Positions 8,534 to 16,710 of a DNA stretch of 64,000 bases are shown here, in pieces. Under the pieces are notes generated by a model. It was not told the DNA's origin, ran no database searches, and saw only the letters and a list, made by a program, of their open reading frames with translations. A program made the position numbers and the translations under genes. Location: assembly GCF_015840335.1 (NCBI RefSeq), contig NZ_CP060395.1:2083277-2147276 (forward strand), given 5' to 3'. This stretch comes from Synechococcus sp. CBW1108 (GTDB lineage: Bacteria > Cyanobacteriota > Cyanobacteriia > PCC-6307 > Cyanobiaceae). Numbering within the stretch: position 1 is the stretch's first letter; every line of letters begins with the position of its first letter.

Positions 8534-9015
8534 TCCTTCCGTCCTTTGGCGCCACTGCTGTTGAAGGTTGTGCCGCCAGTGTCTACAGACACCCCAGGGC
8601 TCCGGGTCGTCAGCGGCCGTCCTTCAGCGTGCCACGGCTGCGCCGTGGCGTGCATCGGCCAGCCGCCGCCGCCCTCCGCTCCGGGGCCGGTGTGGGGGTG
8701 GTGGGCAGGGCTGCTTGTCCCGCGGCTGCGGTGGCCTGGCCTTCGCTCGCGTCATAGGGGGAGGCAGCAAGTTTCCTCGCGCGGCTGCGCGGCCAGCTGG
8801 TTGTTTAGCGCTGAATCTGGCGGGTCTGTTTATCAGCTTTCCGATCCGTCAGCGTATGCCTTTGCTTTGCGTAGATCGATTGCCCTGCAGCAGCTCTGCC
8901 GGCTGCTCAGTGCGTTTGTACTGGTAGAATAAAGGCTGCGCCAAAGGCCCCGAGCCCATCGCCTGCGGCAACGAAATCCTCGGACAACTTGCCCCGTTCG
9001 TTTGCTCTGTAGCCC
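8534..9015. other. 482-bp gap, no supported gene
   Basis: Short frames here have low-complexity Pro/Arg/Ala-rich translations, no family resemblance and overlap one another. The last 100 bases probably contain the promoter of the SLOG-Gp157-Rad52 module. Confidence 0.5.
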
Positions 9016-9537
9016 ATGAGCTTGTCTTCTGCTGCAGTGGCCCAGGCCGCTGCTTTGCCTCTTCCTGGCCTCCTGCCGCCGCCGGCGTTGGCCCATCGCT
9101 CGGTCGTCATCGTCGCCGCCGGAGGTCGTGATCTCTCCTGGCCACAAGAGCGCATCGCCTCTGCCTTGCTCCAGCGCAGCGGTGGCCGTGCTGTCCATCT
9201 GCTGCTCCATGGCGGTGCCCGTGGCGCCGATCAGGCCATCGGCCGCGCTGCCCACCAGCTCGGCTGGCGCGTTCAGTCCCTCGATGCCGAGTGGCGCCGG
9301 TATGGCCGTTGCGCCGGCCCCATCCGCAATCGGCGCCTGCTCGAGCAGGCCCTGGTCGAGGCCCAGGCCCACACCTCCCCGGCATTCAGCGCCTCGGTGC
9401 TGGTGATCGCCTTTCCCGGTGGGCCAGGCACGGCCTCGCTGGTGCAACAGGCCCGCCGCTGCGCCACCCGCTCACCGGTGCCGGTGGTGGTGATGGAAGT
9501 GCTGCCGCCGTTCTCGCCGGAGCCCCTCGCCGCTTGA
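9016..9537 (+). CDS. SLOG/DUF2493 (YspA-like) nucleotide-binding protein
   Basis: This 173-residue protein has a Rossmann-like core starting SVVIVAAGGRDLSW. The signature HGGARGADQAIGRAAHQLGW is followed by the WRRYGRCAGPIRNRRLLE segment that marks the cpYpsA-related SLOG (DUF2493) family, with PGGPGT near the end. Family members occur in phages and plasmids and are thought to bind nucleotide-derived ligands; no reaction is firmly known. It opens a phage-like module with the Gp157 and Rad52-type genes downstream. Confidence 0.8.
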   Translation: MSLSSAAVAQAAALPLPGLLPPPALAHRSVVIVAAGGRDLSWPQERIASALLQRSGGRAVHLLLHGGARGADQAIGRAAHQLGWRVQSLDAEWRRYGRCAGPIRNRRLLEQALVEAQAHTSPAFSASVLVIAFPGGPGTASLVQQARRCATRSPVPVVVMEVLPPFSPEPLAA

Positions 9538-9585
9538 GCGGCCTTCGTCGCCCCGCTCCTCTCGTTCCCTCTTCTCCACCTACCC

Positions 9586-10203
9586 ATGTCTGCTCTCACC
9601 ACCACCGCTCCTCTCGCCCCAGTTCTCCCCAATGCAGCAGGCCCTGCCTGCACCCTCCAGCGCACCGGCTCCCTCTGGCAGCTGGGCATCGAGGCCCAGG
9701 AGCTCACCACTGCCATCGGCCTGCTCGCCCAGCGCCTTGAAGGCGACGAGCCAGAAGACCGCCAACAGGCCATCACGGAACTGGAGGCTGCGCTGCTTGC
9801 CGATGAAGGCAACAAGCAGGCTCTCGCCGCCAAGGCCGATGCCACCTGCTGGGTAATCGAGCACCTGCGTGGTCAGGCCGCCTACCGGCAGCAGCAGGCC
9901 AAGCGGCTCACGGAGCTGTCCCGCTCCGATGCCGGCCGGGCCGATGCCCTGGAGGAATCACTGGTGCTGGTACTCACCCGGCTGCAGCCCGCAGCCACCC
10001 GCTTCTCGTTCCCGAATCACGAGCTGCGCAGCACCCGCTCCACCGCCGTCGCCATCGACAACGAGGCCCTGCTCGATCCCGAATGGCTGGCGGTCAAGAC
10101 CACCTTCCAGGCCGATAAGACCGCCATCAAGGCAGCCCTCAAGGCCGGCCAGGAGATCACCGGCGCCCAGCTGATCTCCCGCCGCTCCTGGCGCATCTGC
10201 TGA
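9586..10203 (+). CDS. siphovirus Gp157-family protein
   Basis: This 205-residue mostly helical protein has the layout of Sipho_Gp157. A helical first half counts off acidic repeats (RLEGDEPEDRQQAITELEAA), then comes ADATCWVIEHLRGQAAYRQQ, and the protein ends ALKAGQEITGAQLISRRSW. Gp157 proteins are linked to phage resistance or phage recombination modules, with no defined activity. It sits between the SLOG gene and the rad52-like gene, all on the same strand with short gaps. Confidence 0.75.
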   Translation: MSALTTTAPLAPVLPNAAGPACTLQRTGSLWQLGIEAQELTTAIGLLAQRLEGDEPEDRQQAITELEAALLADEGNKQALAAKADATCWVIEHLRGQAAYRQQQAKRLTELSRSDAGRADALEESLVLVLTRLQPAATRFSFPNHELRSTRSTAVAIDNEALLDPEWLAVKTTFQADKTAIKAALKAGQEITGAQLISRRSWRIC

Positions 10204-11081
10204 GTGGGCAAAGCCCCCCTTTCACAGGTGGGGTCCTGGCTGGGCAGCCGGGCCCCTTTCCTCCTCACTCCTCACACCGATCGCCGCATCACGCCATGAC
10301 CGTCGCCGCGCCCTCCACCAACGGGGCTCGCACCACCAGCCGCCCCGCTCCTCCTCGACCCAGCCAGAGGCCTCCATCGGCCCTGGAGTTGATCCGCTCT
10401 GCTGACCGCGCCGTGGAGGCTCCACCAGAAGCTGGCCCCGCTCCTCAGGCTCAGCCCTCCGGCTTCTCCCCAGAACAGCTCTCTGCGCTCTCTGCCCCGC
10501 TCGATCGGGCCAACGTCCGCCAGCGGGAGCAGGGCCGCAGCCGTGTGAGCTATCTGGAGGGTTGGCAGGTGATCGCGGAAGCGAACCGCATCTTTGGCTT
10601 TGACGGCTGGCAGCGGCAGACCATTGCCGTCCGCTGCGTCGCCCAGGCCGAACGGTTGATTGGCCGGGACCAGAAGCCTGGCTGGGGCGTCACCTACACC
10701 GCCCGCGTGCGCGTCACTGTCACGGCCGGTGGCCTGGTGCCACTGGTGCGCGAGGGAAGTGGTGCCGGCCACGGCATTGACGTGGATCTGGGCCAGGCCC
10801 ATGAATCGGCTCTCAAGGAGGCCGAAACCGATGCCATGAAGCGGGCGCTGATGACCTTCGGGAACCCGTTTGGCCTCGCCCTCTATGACAAGCGCCAGCG
10901 AGAGGTGACCAGCTCAGCGGGCCAGGGTGATGGAGCTCAGCGGCCAGGCGGGCAGCGGCCTCCTGTGAGCCGGCCGGCAGCTGGTTGTCCGCCGACAATG
11001 AAGTTGGCCGGTCGGCGACAAGCTCGTTGGCCGGTGGGGTGAGTGCTGGAGACCCTGGTGCCGATGCGCAGGGACCAGGTG

Positions 11082-12680
11082 ATGCCGGCACCACTGACAA
11101 GCCACCAACGCAATCTGTTCATGACGAAACGACGAGGCGGCAGCAGCCAGGAGGCTGCTGCCGCGGCGGCGGGCATCTCAGTGCGCAGTGCTCGCCGGAT
11201 TGAATGCAATCAGCTGCAGCCGCGGGCGAACCAGCCCCGTGGCCGCACCCGCCCCGATCCGCTGGTAGGGGTATGGGAGGAGGAGCTGGTGCCGTTGCTG
11301 CAGCGCTCACCCGCGCTGACGCCGATCACGCTCCTGGAGCATCTGCAGCAGCAGAAACCTGATGTGGACTGGATTCCGCTACAGCGCACCCTGCAGCGCC
11401 GGGTGCGGGAGTGGAAGGCACTGCACGGCCCGGCGCCGGAGGTGATCTTCCCTTTGAGCTATGAGCCTGGCGAAATTGCCTTCTGTGACTTCACCCAGCT
11501 CAAGGGGGTGGAGGTGACGATCGCCGGCCAGGTGTTCCCCCATCTGCTGTTCCACTACCGCCTGGCCTGGAGCGGCTGGAGCTATGCGCAGGTGGTCCAG
11601 GGCGGCGAGAGTTTTGCAGCCCTCTCCGAGGGTCTGCAGAACGCTCTGGCTGCCTGCGGCGGGGTGCCAGGTGAACTGCGCACCGACCGGTTATCAGCAG
11701 CGTGCCGTAACCGCAACGGCAGTTTCAGCTCCGACATCACCCGCCGTTATCACGCCCTCTGCAGCCACTACAGCCTGGCCTACAGCCGCAACAACCTGGG
11801 GGTGGCGCATGAGAACGGCCGTGTGGAGAGTCCCCATGGCCATCTCAAGCGGCGGATCGAGCAGGCGTTGCTGCTGCGCGGCAGCAGTGATTTCGAGTCG
11901 CTGGCTGAATACCAGGCTTTTCTGGCCGCGGTGATTGACCAGTACAACAGGCCGCGCCTGATCCGGCTGGAGCAGGAGCAGGCGGCGCTGCGGCCACTAC
12001 CGCGGTTTCGTTTTGCCGACTACGACATTGAACAGCTCACGGTGCGGCGCACCAGCACGATCGAGGTACGCAGAGTCGTGTATTCGGTGCCGCCGCGGCT
12101 GATCGACCAGCGGCTGACGGTGCGGATCTTCCACGACCGGCTGCAGCTGCTTCTGGGCCGGCAGATCGCCTGCGAACTGGAGCGGCGCCACGGCGGTGTC
12201 GAGCGTCATGGGCGGGCGTGGAGCATCGATCTGGAGCACCTGATCGATGCGCTCAGGCGAAAACCCCGGGCATTGCTGCACTGCAGTTACCAGCGGGAGC
12301 TGTTCCCCGATGAGCGCTGGTGGCAGCTGTGGCAGCAGCTGCGCAATGGCGGTGACCGTGACGCCGCCGCCCGATTGATGGTCGAGGCGCTGTATGTGGG
12401 CTGCCGCCTGGCGGGCTACGAGCCAGTGCTGGTTTGGCTCGAGAAGGCCCATCAACGGCAGGGGCTGTCGCTGGCGGCGCTGCAGCAACGCTTCCGGCTG
12501 CCGCCCCATCGCCCCCACCCGCCGCAACGCATTTCCCAACACACGCTGCAGAGCTATGACGACCTCCTTGCCCTCCATCCCGCGGCCCCAGGCGGCGGAA
12601 GCCGCCCTGCCGATCCTGCTGCGACAGCTGCGGTTGGCATGGATCCGCTGCCACTGGCAGAGCATCGCCTCGCAGGCTGA
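11082..12680 (+). CDS. istA: IstA transposase (IS21 family), copy 1
   Basis: This DDE transposase has about 532 residues from the ATG at 11082, which has AGGGA upstream; the frame is open from a GTG at 11043. An N-terminal helix-turn-helix (SSQEAAAAAAGISVRSARRIE) precedes the retroviral-integrase-type core. The catalytic acids are probably Asp in AFCDFTQLKG, Asp in LRTDRLSAA and Glu in HENGRVESPHGH. The 3' end overlaps istB by 125 bases, more than usual for the family. Confidence 0.9.
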   Translation: MPAPLTSHQRNLFMTKRRGGSSQEAAAAAAGISVRSARRIECNQLQPRANQPRGRTRPDPLVGVWEEELVPLLQRSPALTPITLLEHLQQQKPDVDWIPLQRTLQRRVREWKALHGPAPEVIFPLSYEPGEIAFCDFTQLKGVEVTIAGQVFPHLLFHYRLAWSGWSYAQVVQGGESFAALSEGLQNALAACGGVPGELRTDRLSAACRNRNGSFSSDITRRYHALCSHYSLAYSRNNLGVAHENGRVESPHGHLKRRIEQALLLRGSSDFESLAEYQAFLAAVIDQYNRPRLIRLEQEQAALRPLPRFRFADYDIEQLTVRRTSTIEVRRVVYSVPPRLIDQRLTVRIFHDRLQLLLGRQIACELERRHGGVERHGRAWSIDLEHLIDALRRKPRALLHCSYQRELFPDERWWQLWQQLRNGGDRDAAARLMVEALYVGCRLAGYEPVLVWLEKAHQRQGLSLAALQQRFRLPPHRPHPPQRISQHTLQSYDDLLALHPAAPGGGSRPADPAATAAVGMDPLPLAEHRLAG

Positions 12681-13347
12681 GGGCGAGGGCTGGAGCCCCA
12701 GCCAGTTTCTCTATGCCCTGTGCGAGCAGGAAATGGAGCAACGCCAGCAGGCCCGCCAGCACCGGCTGCTGCGCGCGGCCCAGCTGCCCTGGAGCAAAGC
12801 GCTGGCGGACTACGACCATGGCGGCCGGATCGAGGCGCACCGATGGCAGGAACTGGAGGCCTTGAGCCGCCAGAGCGAGTGGCTGCAGCGGGGCGAGAAC
12901 GTGCTGCTGTTCGGCCCCAGCGGTGTGGGCAAGACGCACCTGGCGGTCGGCATCGCCTTGGCGCAGATCGGCCTGGATCAGGCCTGCCGCTTCTATCCCG
13001 CCACGAGCCTGGTGCAGGAGCTGCAGAAGGCCCGCGCCGAATACAACCTGCCGGCAGCGCTGGAGCGGCTGGATCGCTACCCGCTGCTGCTGATCGATGA
13101 CATTGGCTATGTGCGGCGGGATGAACAGGAGAGCAGCGTGCTGTTTGAGCTGATCTGCCACCGCTACGAGCGCCGATCGCTGCTGATCACCGCCAATCAG
13201 CCGTTCACCGCCTGGGATGAGATCTTCCCCAGCAGCTCAATGACCGTGGCGGCGGTGGACCGGCTGGTGCACCACTGCCACATCGTCGAGATCAGCGGCG
13301 ACAGCCACCGCCGCGCCCAAGCAAGCCGGCGCAGCGGCAGCAAATAG
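12556..13347 (+). CDS. istB: IstB ATPase helper of IS21 transposition, copy 1
   Basis: This AAA+ protein of 263 residues starts at MTTSLPSIPRP inside the istA 3' end. The Walker A is FGPSGVGKTHLAVG and the Walker B is LLLIDDIGYVRRDEQE; sensor-like residues follow in LLITANQPFTAWDEIF. IstB loads on target DNA and recruits IstA. About the first 180 residues differ in a patchy way from copy 2, while the remainder is identical. Confidence 0.9.
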   Translation: MTTSLPSIPRPQAAEAALPILLRQLRLAWIRCHWQSIASQAEGEGWSPSQFLYALCEQEMEQRQQARQHRLLRAAQLPWSKALADYDHGGRIEAHRWQELEALSRQSEWLQRGENVLLFGPSGVGKTHLAVGIALAQIGLDQACRFYPATSLVQELQKARAEYNLPAALERLDRYPLLLIDDIGYVRRDEQESSVLFELICHRYERRSLLITANQPFTAWDEIFPSSSMTVAAVDRLVHHCHIVEISGDSHRRAQASRRSGSK

Positions 13348-13616
13348 CCACAGCAGCCGTAGAGAAGCGGAGAACAGCCCGGGAGATTGTCGTCCGGCGA
13401 CAACCTGGTGCCGATGGTGCCAGACCCCGGCGGGGAGCTCCGCGCTGCCGGCGGACTGTGCGGTCCGCCGGCTCGTGCGCTCCAGGGCAAGGCTCAGCAG
13501 AGGTCTCGGCGCCTAACCGGCCAACGTGGTTGTCGCCTGGTGCCGATCAGAGGAAGTCAGTGCTGGCAATGGCTCGGACTGATGTGTGGCTCAGTTTTCG
13601 TGTCGCCTCCAGCGTC

Positions 13617-13656
13617 ATCGCCCCCCAGTTGTCGCCGGCGACAACTGGGGGGCGAT
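13617..13656. repeat. 40-bp perfect palindrome in the IS21 3' non-coding end, copy 1
   Basis: The sequence is a perfect inverted repeat centred between 13636 and 13637, with core GTTGTCGCCGGCGACAAC and C6/G6 flanks. It lies between istB and the right terminus. It may terminate transcripts or act as a transposase-binding site, since GTCGCCGGCGAC-like blocks recur near the element ends. The same palindrome is in copy 2 at 28808-28847. Confidence 0.8.
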
Positions 13657-14062
13657 CAGTTCCCCTCACCGGCCAACTTGATTGACGCCAATCGGCCAAG
13701 GGGGTTGACGCGGGACAGCTGGTGCTACTGCTGCCGCCGGAGCATCCTCGGCCCCGAGGCCAACGCCATCAGTGCCGGCTGACCCCGGCCAGCAGTCCCT
13801 CGATGCTGAAACGATCCGGCACCTCCACAGAGGCCTGCGGGCCCTGCCCCGGCCCCAGCTGGAGAGCCTCACTCGGGCCTTCCGCAAGCGGTTCCAGGTG
13901 CCCGAGGAGGCGGTGACCATCGCCGATCGGATCAACCAGAAGTGCCATCACGACTGGATTGAGGCCTTCTTGGTGCAGCAGTAGTGCTCGGCAGTGGATG
14001 GATGGCCGCGTCAGGAGGCTCCACCTGGAGTGGGGCCTCATCGCATCACCTGACCACCGTGC

Positions 14063-14371
14063 TCAGCCAGCGCAGATCAGGGACTCGATCAAAACCTGGT
14101 TGAGTTGCTCAGCCACCTGGACCTGAACTTCCTCGCTCTGCTGACTCAGGGGCAACACCTCCAGGCACGGACTCCCACACGTCAGCTGGATCTCCTGGCC
14201 CTTCATCAACGGCAGAATCCTGGGATCCTCAAAGTTGGCGCCGGTCGCAAAGACCAGATGCCTGTCGTGGTCTGCATCAAAGACATACCCCACGACGTAC
14301 AACGTCCCGTCAGGGCTGATCGCGCTGGTCACCACCTCGTGGAGAAAAGCTCGGGTTGGTTGCACCGCCAT
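14063..14371 (-). CDS. hypothetical protein, 102 residues
   Basis: I do not recognise the family. The N-terminal half is beta-rich (TSAISPDGTLYVVGYVFDAD, then HLVFATGANFEDP) and the C-terminal half is a helix with a repeated Gln/Glu/Val pattern (EEVQVQVAEQLNQVLIESL). There are three Cys and no signal peptide. It is convergent with the end of the split rad52-like gene. Composition suits a real gene, but no motif supports a role. Confidence 0.5.
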   Translation of the reverse strand: MAVQPTRAFLHEVVTSAISPDGTLYVVGYVFDADHDRHLVFATGANFEDPRILPLMKGQEIQLTCGSPCLEVLPLSQQSEEVQVQVAEQLNQVLIESLICAG

Positions 14372-15134
14372 CGCTGGTTGTCCTCTTCAAGCGAGGGGGC
14401 TGGTGCTGCACCACAACAGCCGCACCCTTGGGGATGCAGAGCGGTGGGCCGCGTCTTCACTCGATCGCTTCTGGCAGAGCGAGGGGCGGGAGGACGTGGA
14501 CTGGTCGGGCGGCATGGAAGGCCCGGAATCACTGGCCATGGGCTGACTGCAGAGTCATGAACAAGGGCCCGCATGGGTAGAAGCAGAGGGCTCAGACGCC
14601 CCCGGCCTTTCTCGTTCCGAAAGGCCCGCCCCGCGGACTTCAAGGTCTAACACCGGGTTTTGGGGCCCAACACCACCGGTAGCGTCACGCGCCTTTACGT
14701 CTTGCCACATTTGGTGGTCAGCCGTAGGATCGCCCCCTGGTGATCTGGCTCCGAGAGTTTCGCGGTTGGGCATCCCGAGAACCGCCACAACCTGCAGCCA
14801 AACCTAAAATTGAGAGCCGTTGTACCGCAGCGCTTCTCATCCATTCTCAATAAAGGCTTGTGCTAGTTGAGAAACTGGGTGGCGGGCGCGCAATGCGCGG
14901 CGCTCAGGCAGGAAAGGGGCGCGGCGCAACTCCACTGCTTGGCCTTGGGCACGTTCGGACGACCGGGAGTGGACGGGGCCCGGCGGCGCGCGCCCTGTCA
15001 GTACAGCTGTACTTCTATGGGGTCGCCCCATAGCGCTTCATCGTCCCAGCCAGGTAAGGCCCCCGGAGCCGCAAGGCCTGCATGGCCTGCCACTGGCTTG
15101 AGCAACACGCGGGCGGGGTGAACCACATTCCGAT
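14372..15134. other. 763-bp gap with two adjacent palindromes, no supported gene
   Basis: Frames here are short, GC-driven and mutually overlapping. The only clear structures are the paired palindromes at 15000-15013 and 15016-15032, listed separately. Confidence 0.5.
15000..15032. repeat. two adjacent perfect inverted repeats
   Basis: The 14-bp palindrome AGTACAGCTGTACT (15000-15013) is followed two bases later by TATGGGG-TCG-CCCCATA (15016-15032). They lie just beyond the 3' end of the membrane-protein gene that ends at 15135. Neither is followed by a T-run, so protein-binding sites or a non-canonical terminator are both possible. Confidence 0.55.
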
Positions 15135-15995
15135 TCATGCGCCAAGCCACTTCAAGGACCGAAATCCCATCGCCTCATTGACAAGCGCCGTACTCGACAT
15201 CACCAAGGAAGCCAGGAGATACGCAGCGACCACAATGTTCAGCCCTGGCACCGATAAGGCGGCGAACAGAGCGGCATATTTGGCTGCCTTGATACCAAGG
15301 GTTTTTAAGGTGAGGTCTCGGAACTGATCCGAGGTGATGCGTCCATCACGAAAGCGCCGCCAGAGCTCAAAGACGATGACTCCCGATGAAAGCAGTGGCA
15401 GAACCGGGAAGAAGGCCCAGATTGTTTCATCAGCTGCATCATTAAGCTCTTGCATCTTGTCTACGAAGTCCTCTACTCGTATCGTCAGATCCTCATTGCT
15501 CATGCCGGAGGATTCCAGATCCAAGCGTTCAGCCAGCTCTTCAGTGACGAGAATTTCCGTGTCTGGATTGGATTCCATCCAGGCATTGATTAGGCTCGGA
15601 TTGTCAGTCGCTTTTAGCTGAATCTCCCATGACTCGTTAGTTGACTGATCAAAGAGCTGGACATCGACGGATTGGTGGTTCGTTTCCGGGAACAGCGCCG
15701 CAAAGACACTGTCACCATCCGTGTTCTCAATGATCTGGAACTCCATTTCGTGGAGGATTCCTTTCACATTGTTGACCAAACCCGCAACTTGGTCATCGCT
15801 AAGGCCATCGAGCTTGTCACTGATCTGCTCAAGGGGAAGGTCCCACTCTGGTGAGCTCCTCTTTAACGCAGCCAAAACCCCATAGTCAGGCTCCTCAAGC
15901 GAGTCGGATGAAAAGAGGATTTTGGCCAGAGCGGCCAAAATGGCAGCTTCATCAAAGCGGCAGCTCAGGTAGCGAATCCCTGGAGTCCGGTTCAT
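15135..15995 (-). CDS. unrecognised protein with C-terminal membrane segments, second gene of a two-gene operon
   Basis: The ATG at 15995 (MNRTPGIRYLSC) gives 286 residues and overlaps the upstream stop as ATGA. Residues 1-200 are soluble and acidic, with a beta-rich stretch SVDVQLFDQSTNESWEIQLK. The C-terminus carries two or three hydrophobic segments (IWAFFPVLPLLSSGVIVF; YAALFAALSVPGLNIVVAAY; LLASLVMSSTALV). The EIQLK stretch loosely recalls an E-x-Q-x-K nuclease strand, but the other residues of such a site are not evident. The tight coupling to the DUF697 gene says the two act together. Base composition is lower in GC than the core genes. Confidence 0.65.
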   Translation of the reverse strand: MNRTPGIRYLSCRFDEAAILAALAKILFSSDSLEEPDYGVLAALKRSSPEWDLPLEQISDKLDGLSDDQVAGLVNNVKGILHEMEFQIIENTDGDSVFAALFPETNHQSVDVQLFDQSTNESWEIQLKATDNPSLINAWMESNPDTEILVTEELAERLDLESSGMSNEDLTIRVEDFVDKMQELNDAADETIWAFFPVLPLLSSGVIVFELWRRFRDGRITSDQFRDLTLKTLGIKAAKYAALFAALSVPGLNIVVAAYLLASLVMSSTALVNEAMGFRSLKWLGA

Positions 15996-16528
15996 GATTC
16001 CGGCTTGAAGTCTTTTCCACGTTTGCGCCCCTCTGCCTTGGCTTCCCTCCACATCCTCTTCAACTCGGGTGCAGAGACAACCTTGCCTCTTGATTTCTCC
16101 TTAAGGTAGTAGTCCATGGTCCGCCCCACCGCGTAGGTCAGTCCGTAGACAAGTGGAATCGTGGTAAAGCCAGCCAAGAATGGCAGCCCCACCTTGTACA
16201 GGCCCAAAGCTGCTTGTTGGGCCAACATTCCCATGCCTACGGTCCCTAGAATTTCCTTAAGCAACTCATTGGCCTTCGCCTCGGTGATGGGCATGCCGCG
16301 AATAGCGCTCAACCTTGAGCCCATATAGGCTTGAATTGGCGTCAAGATAAAAATATCGGCGAATGGCAGCGGCTGAGCGGCGGCAGCTGCGCAAGTTGCC
16401 GAGAATATATGGATTGTTCTTGAGATCTTCTCTTCAGTGCTAAGGTCCTCCCTGATTTCGATTTGGGTAACTTCGCGCTCAATCTTTGTTTTGATACGAT
16501 TTATCCAGTTGCTATTGGCGTCAGTCAT
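15992..16528 (-). CDS. DUF697-like membrane protein
   Basis: Starting at MTDANSNWINRIK the protein has 178 residues. The frame extends to 16654, but that part is not protein-like. A short acidic coiled region (IEREVTQIEIREDLSTEEK) precedes the DUF697/YcjF-type core: PLPFADIFILTPIQAYMGSR, GMPITEAKANELLKEILG and the hydrophobic AALGLYKVGLPFLAGFTTIP. The tail is basic (KEKSRGK, then AEGRKRGK). DUF697 regions often accompany dynamin-like or HSR1-type GTPases; no GTPase is encoded here. It is first of a two-gene operon with the downstream membrane protein. Confidence 0.68.
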   Translation of the reverse strand: MTDANSNWINRIKTKIEREVTQIEIREDLSTEEKISRTIHIFSATCAAAAAQPLPFADIFILTPIQAYMGSRLSAIRGMPITEAKANELLKEILGTVGMGMLAQQAALGLYKVGLPFLAGFTTIPLVYGLTYAVGRTMDYYLKEKSRGKVVSAPELKRMWREAKAEGRKRGKDFKPES

Positions 16529-16710
16529 GTCTCCAGTCTTCCGGGTCTTGCGACAGTTGCACCGCACCTGGGCAGGGCAATTATACAAGAGCCCGCGGAA
16601 GAAATCTAGCTTCCACCAATAGCTTTGCTCTTCCGTGCATGAATACATGAGCACAGCGTAATCCTGCTGAGGCTATTGTGGGCATTGCTACGGCATCTAG
16701 AGCTTGCTCT

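Larger units (their letters stand above)
10986..13717 (+). mobile_element. IS21-family insertion sequence, copy 1 (2732 bp)
   Basis: The element begins TGTCCGCCGAC and ends so that its reverse complement begins TGTCCCGCGTC, with the internal repeat AAGTTGGCCGGT near both ends. It is flanked by the 6-bp target duplication GCTGGT (10980-10985 and 13718-13723). It encodes IstA and IstB. The same 2732-bp unit recurs at 26177, after subtracting a nested insertion there. Confidence 0.92.
10296..13984 (+). pseudogene. Rad52/22-family recombination protein, split by IS21 copy 1
   Basis: Coding parts are 10296-10985 (230 codons) and 13724-13984 (86 codons plus stop). The N-terminal part is a Rad52-like annealing domain with GWQVIAEANRIFGFDGW, VTYTARVRVTV and HESALKEAETDAMKRALMTFGN. 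A Pro/Ala-rich linker is interrupted exactly at GCTGGT, which is repeated after the insertion. Removing the element and one repeat restores one open frame that reads through ALPRPQLESLTRAFRKRF to FLVQQ. The full-length protein would be 316 residues. As it stands, the first half runs 20 codons into the element before stopping. Confidence 0.85.

Noticed and set aside
8546-8932. Overlapping plus-strand frames of about 120 codons between the Fic and SLOG genes.
   Set aside because: No ribosome-binding site, low-complexity translation, and two frames compete with no sign of conservation.
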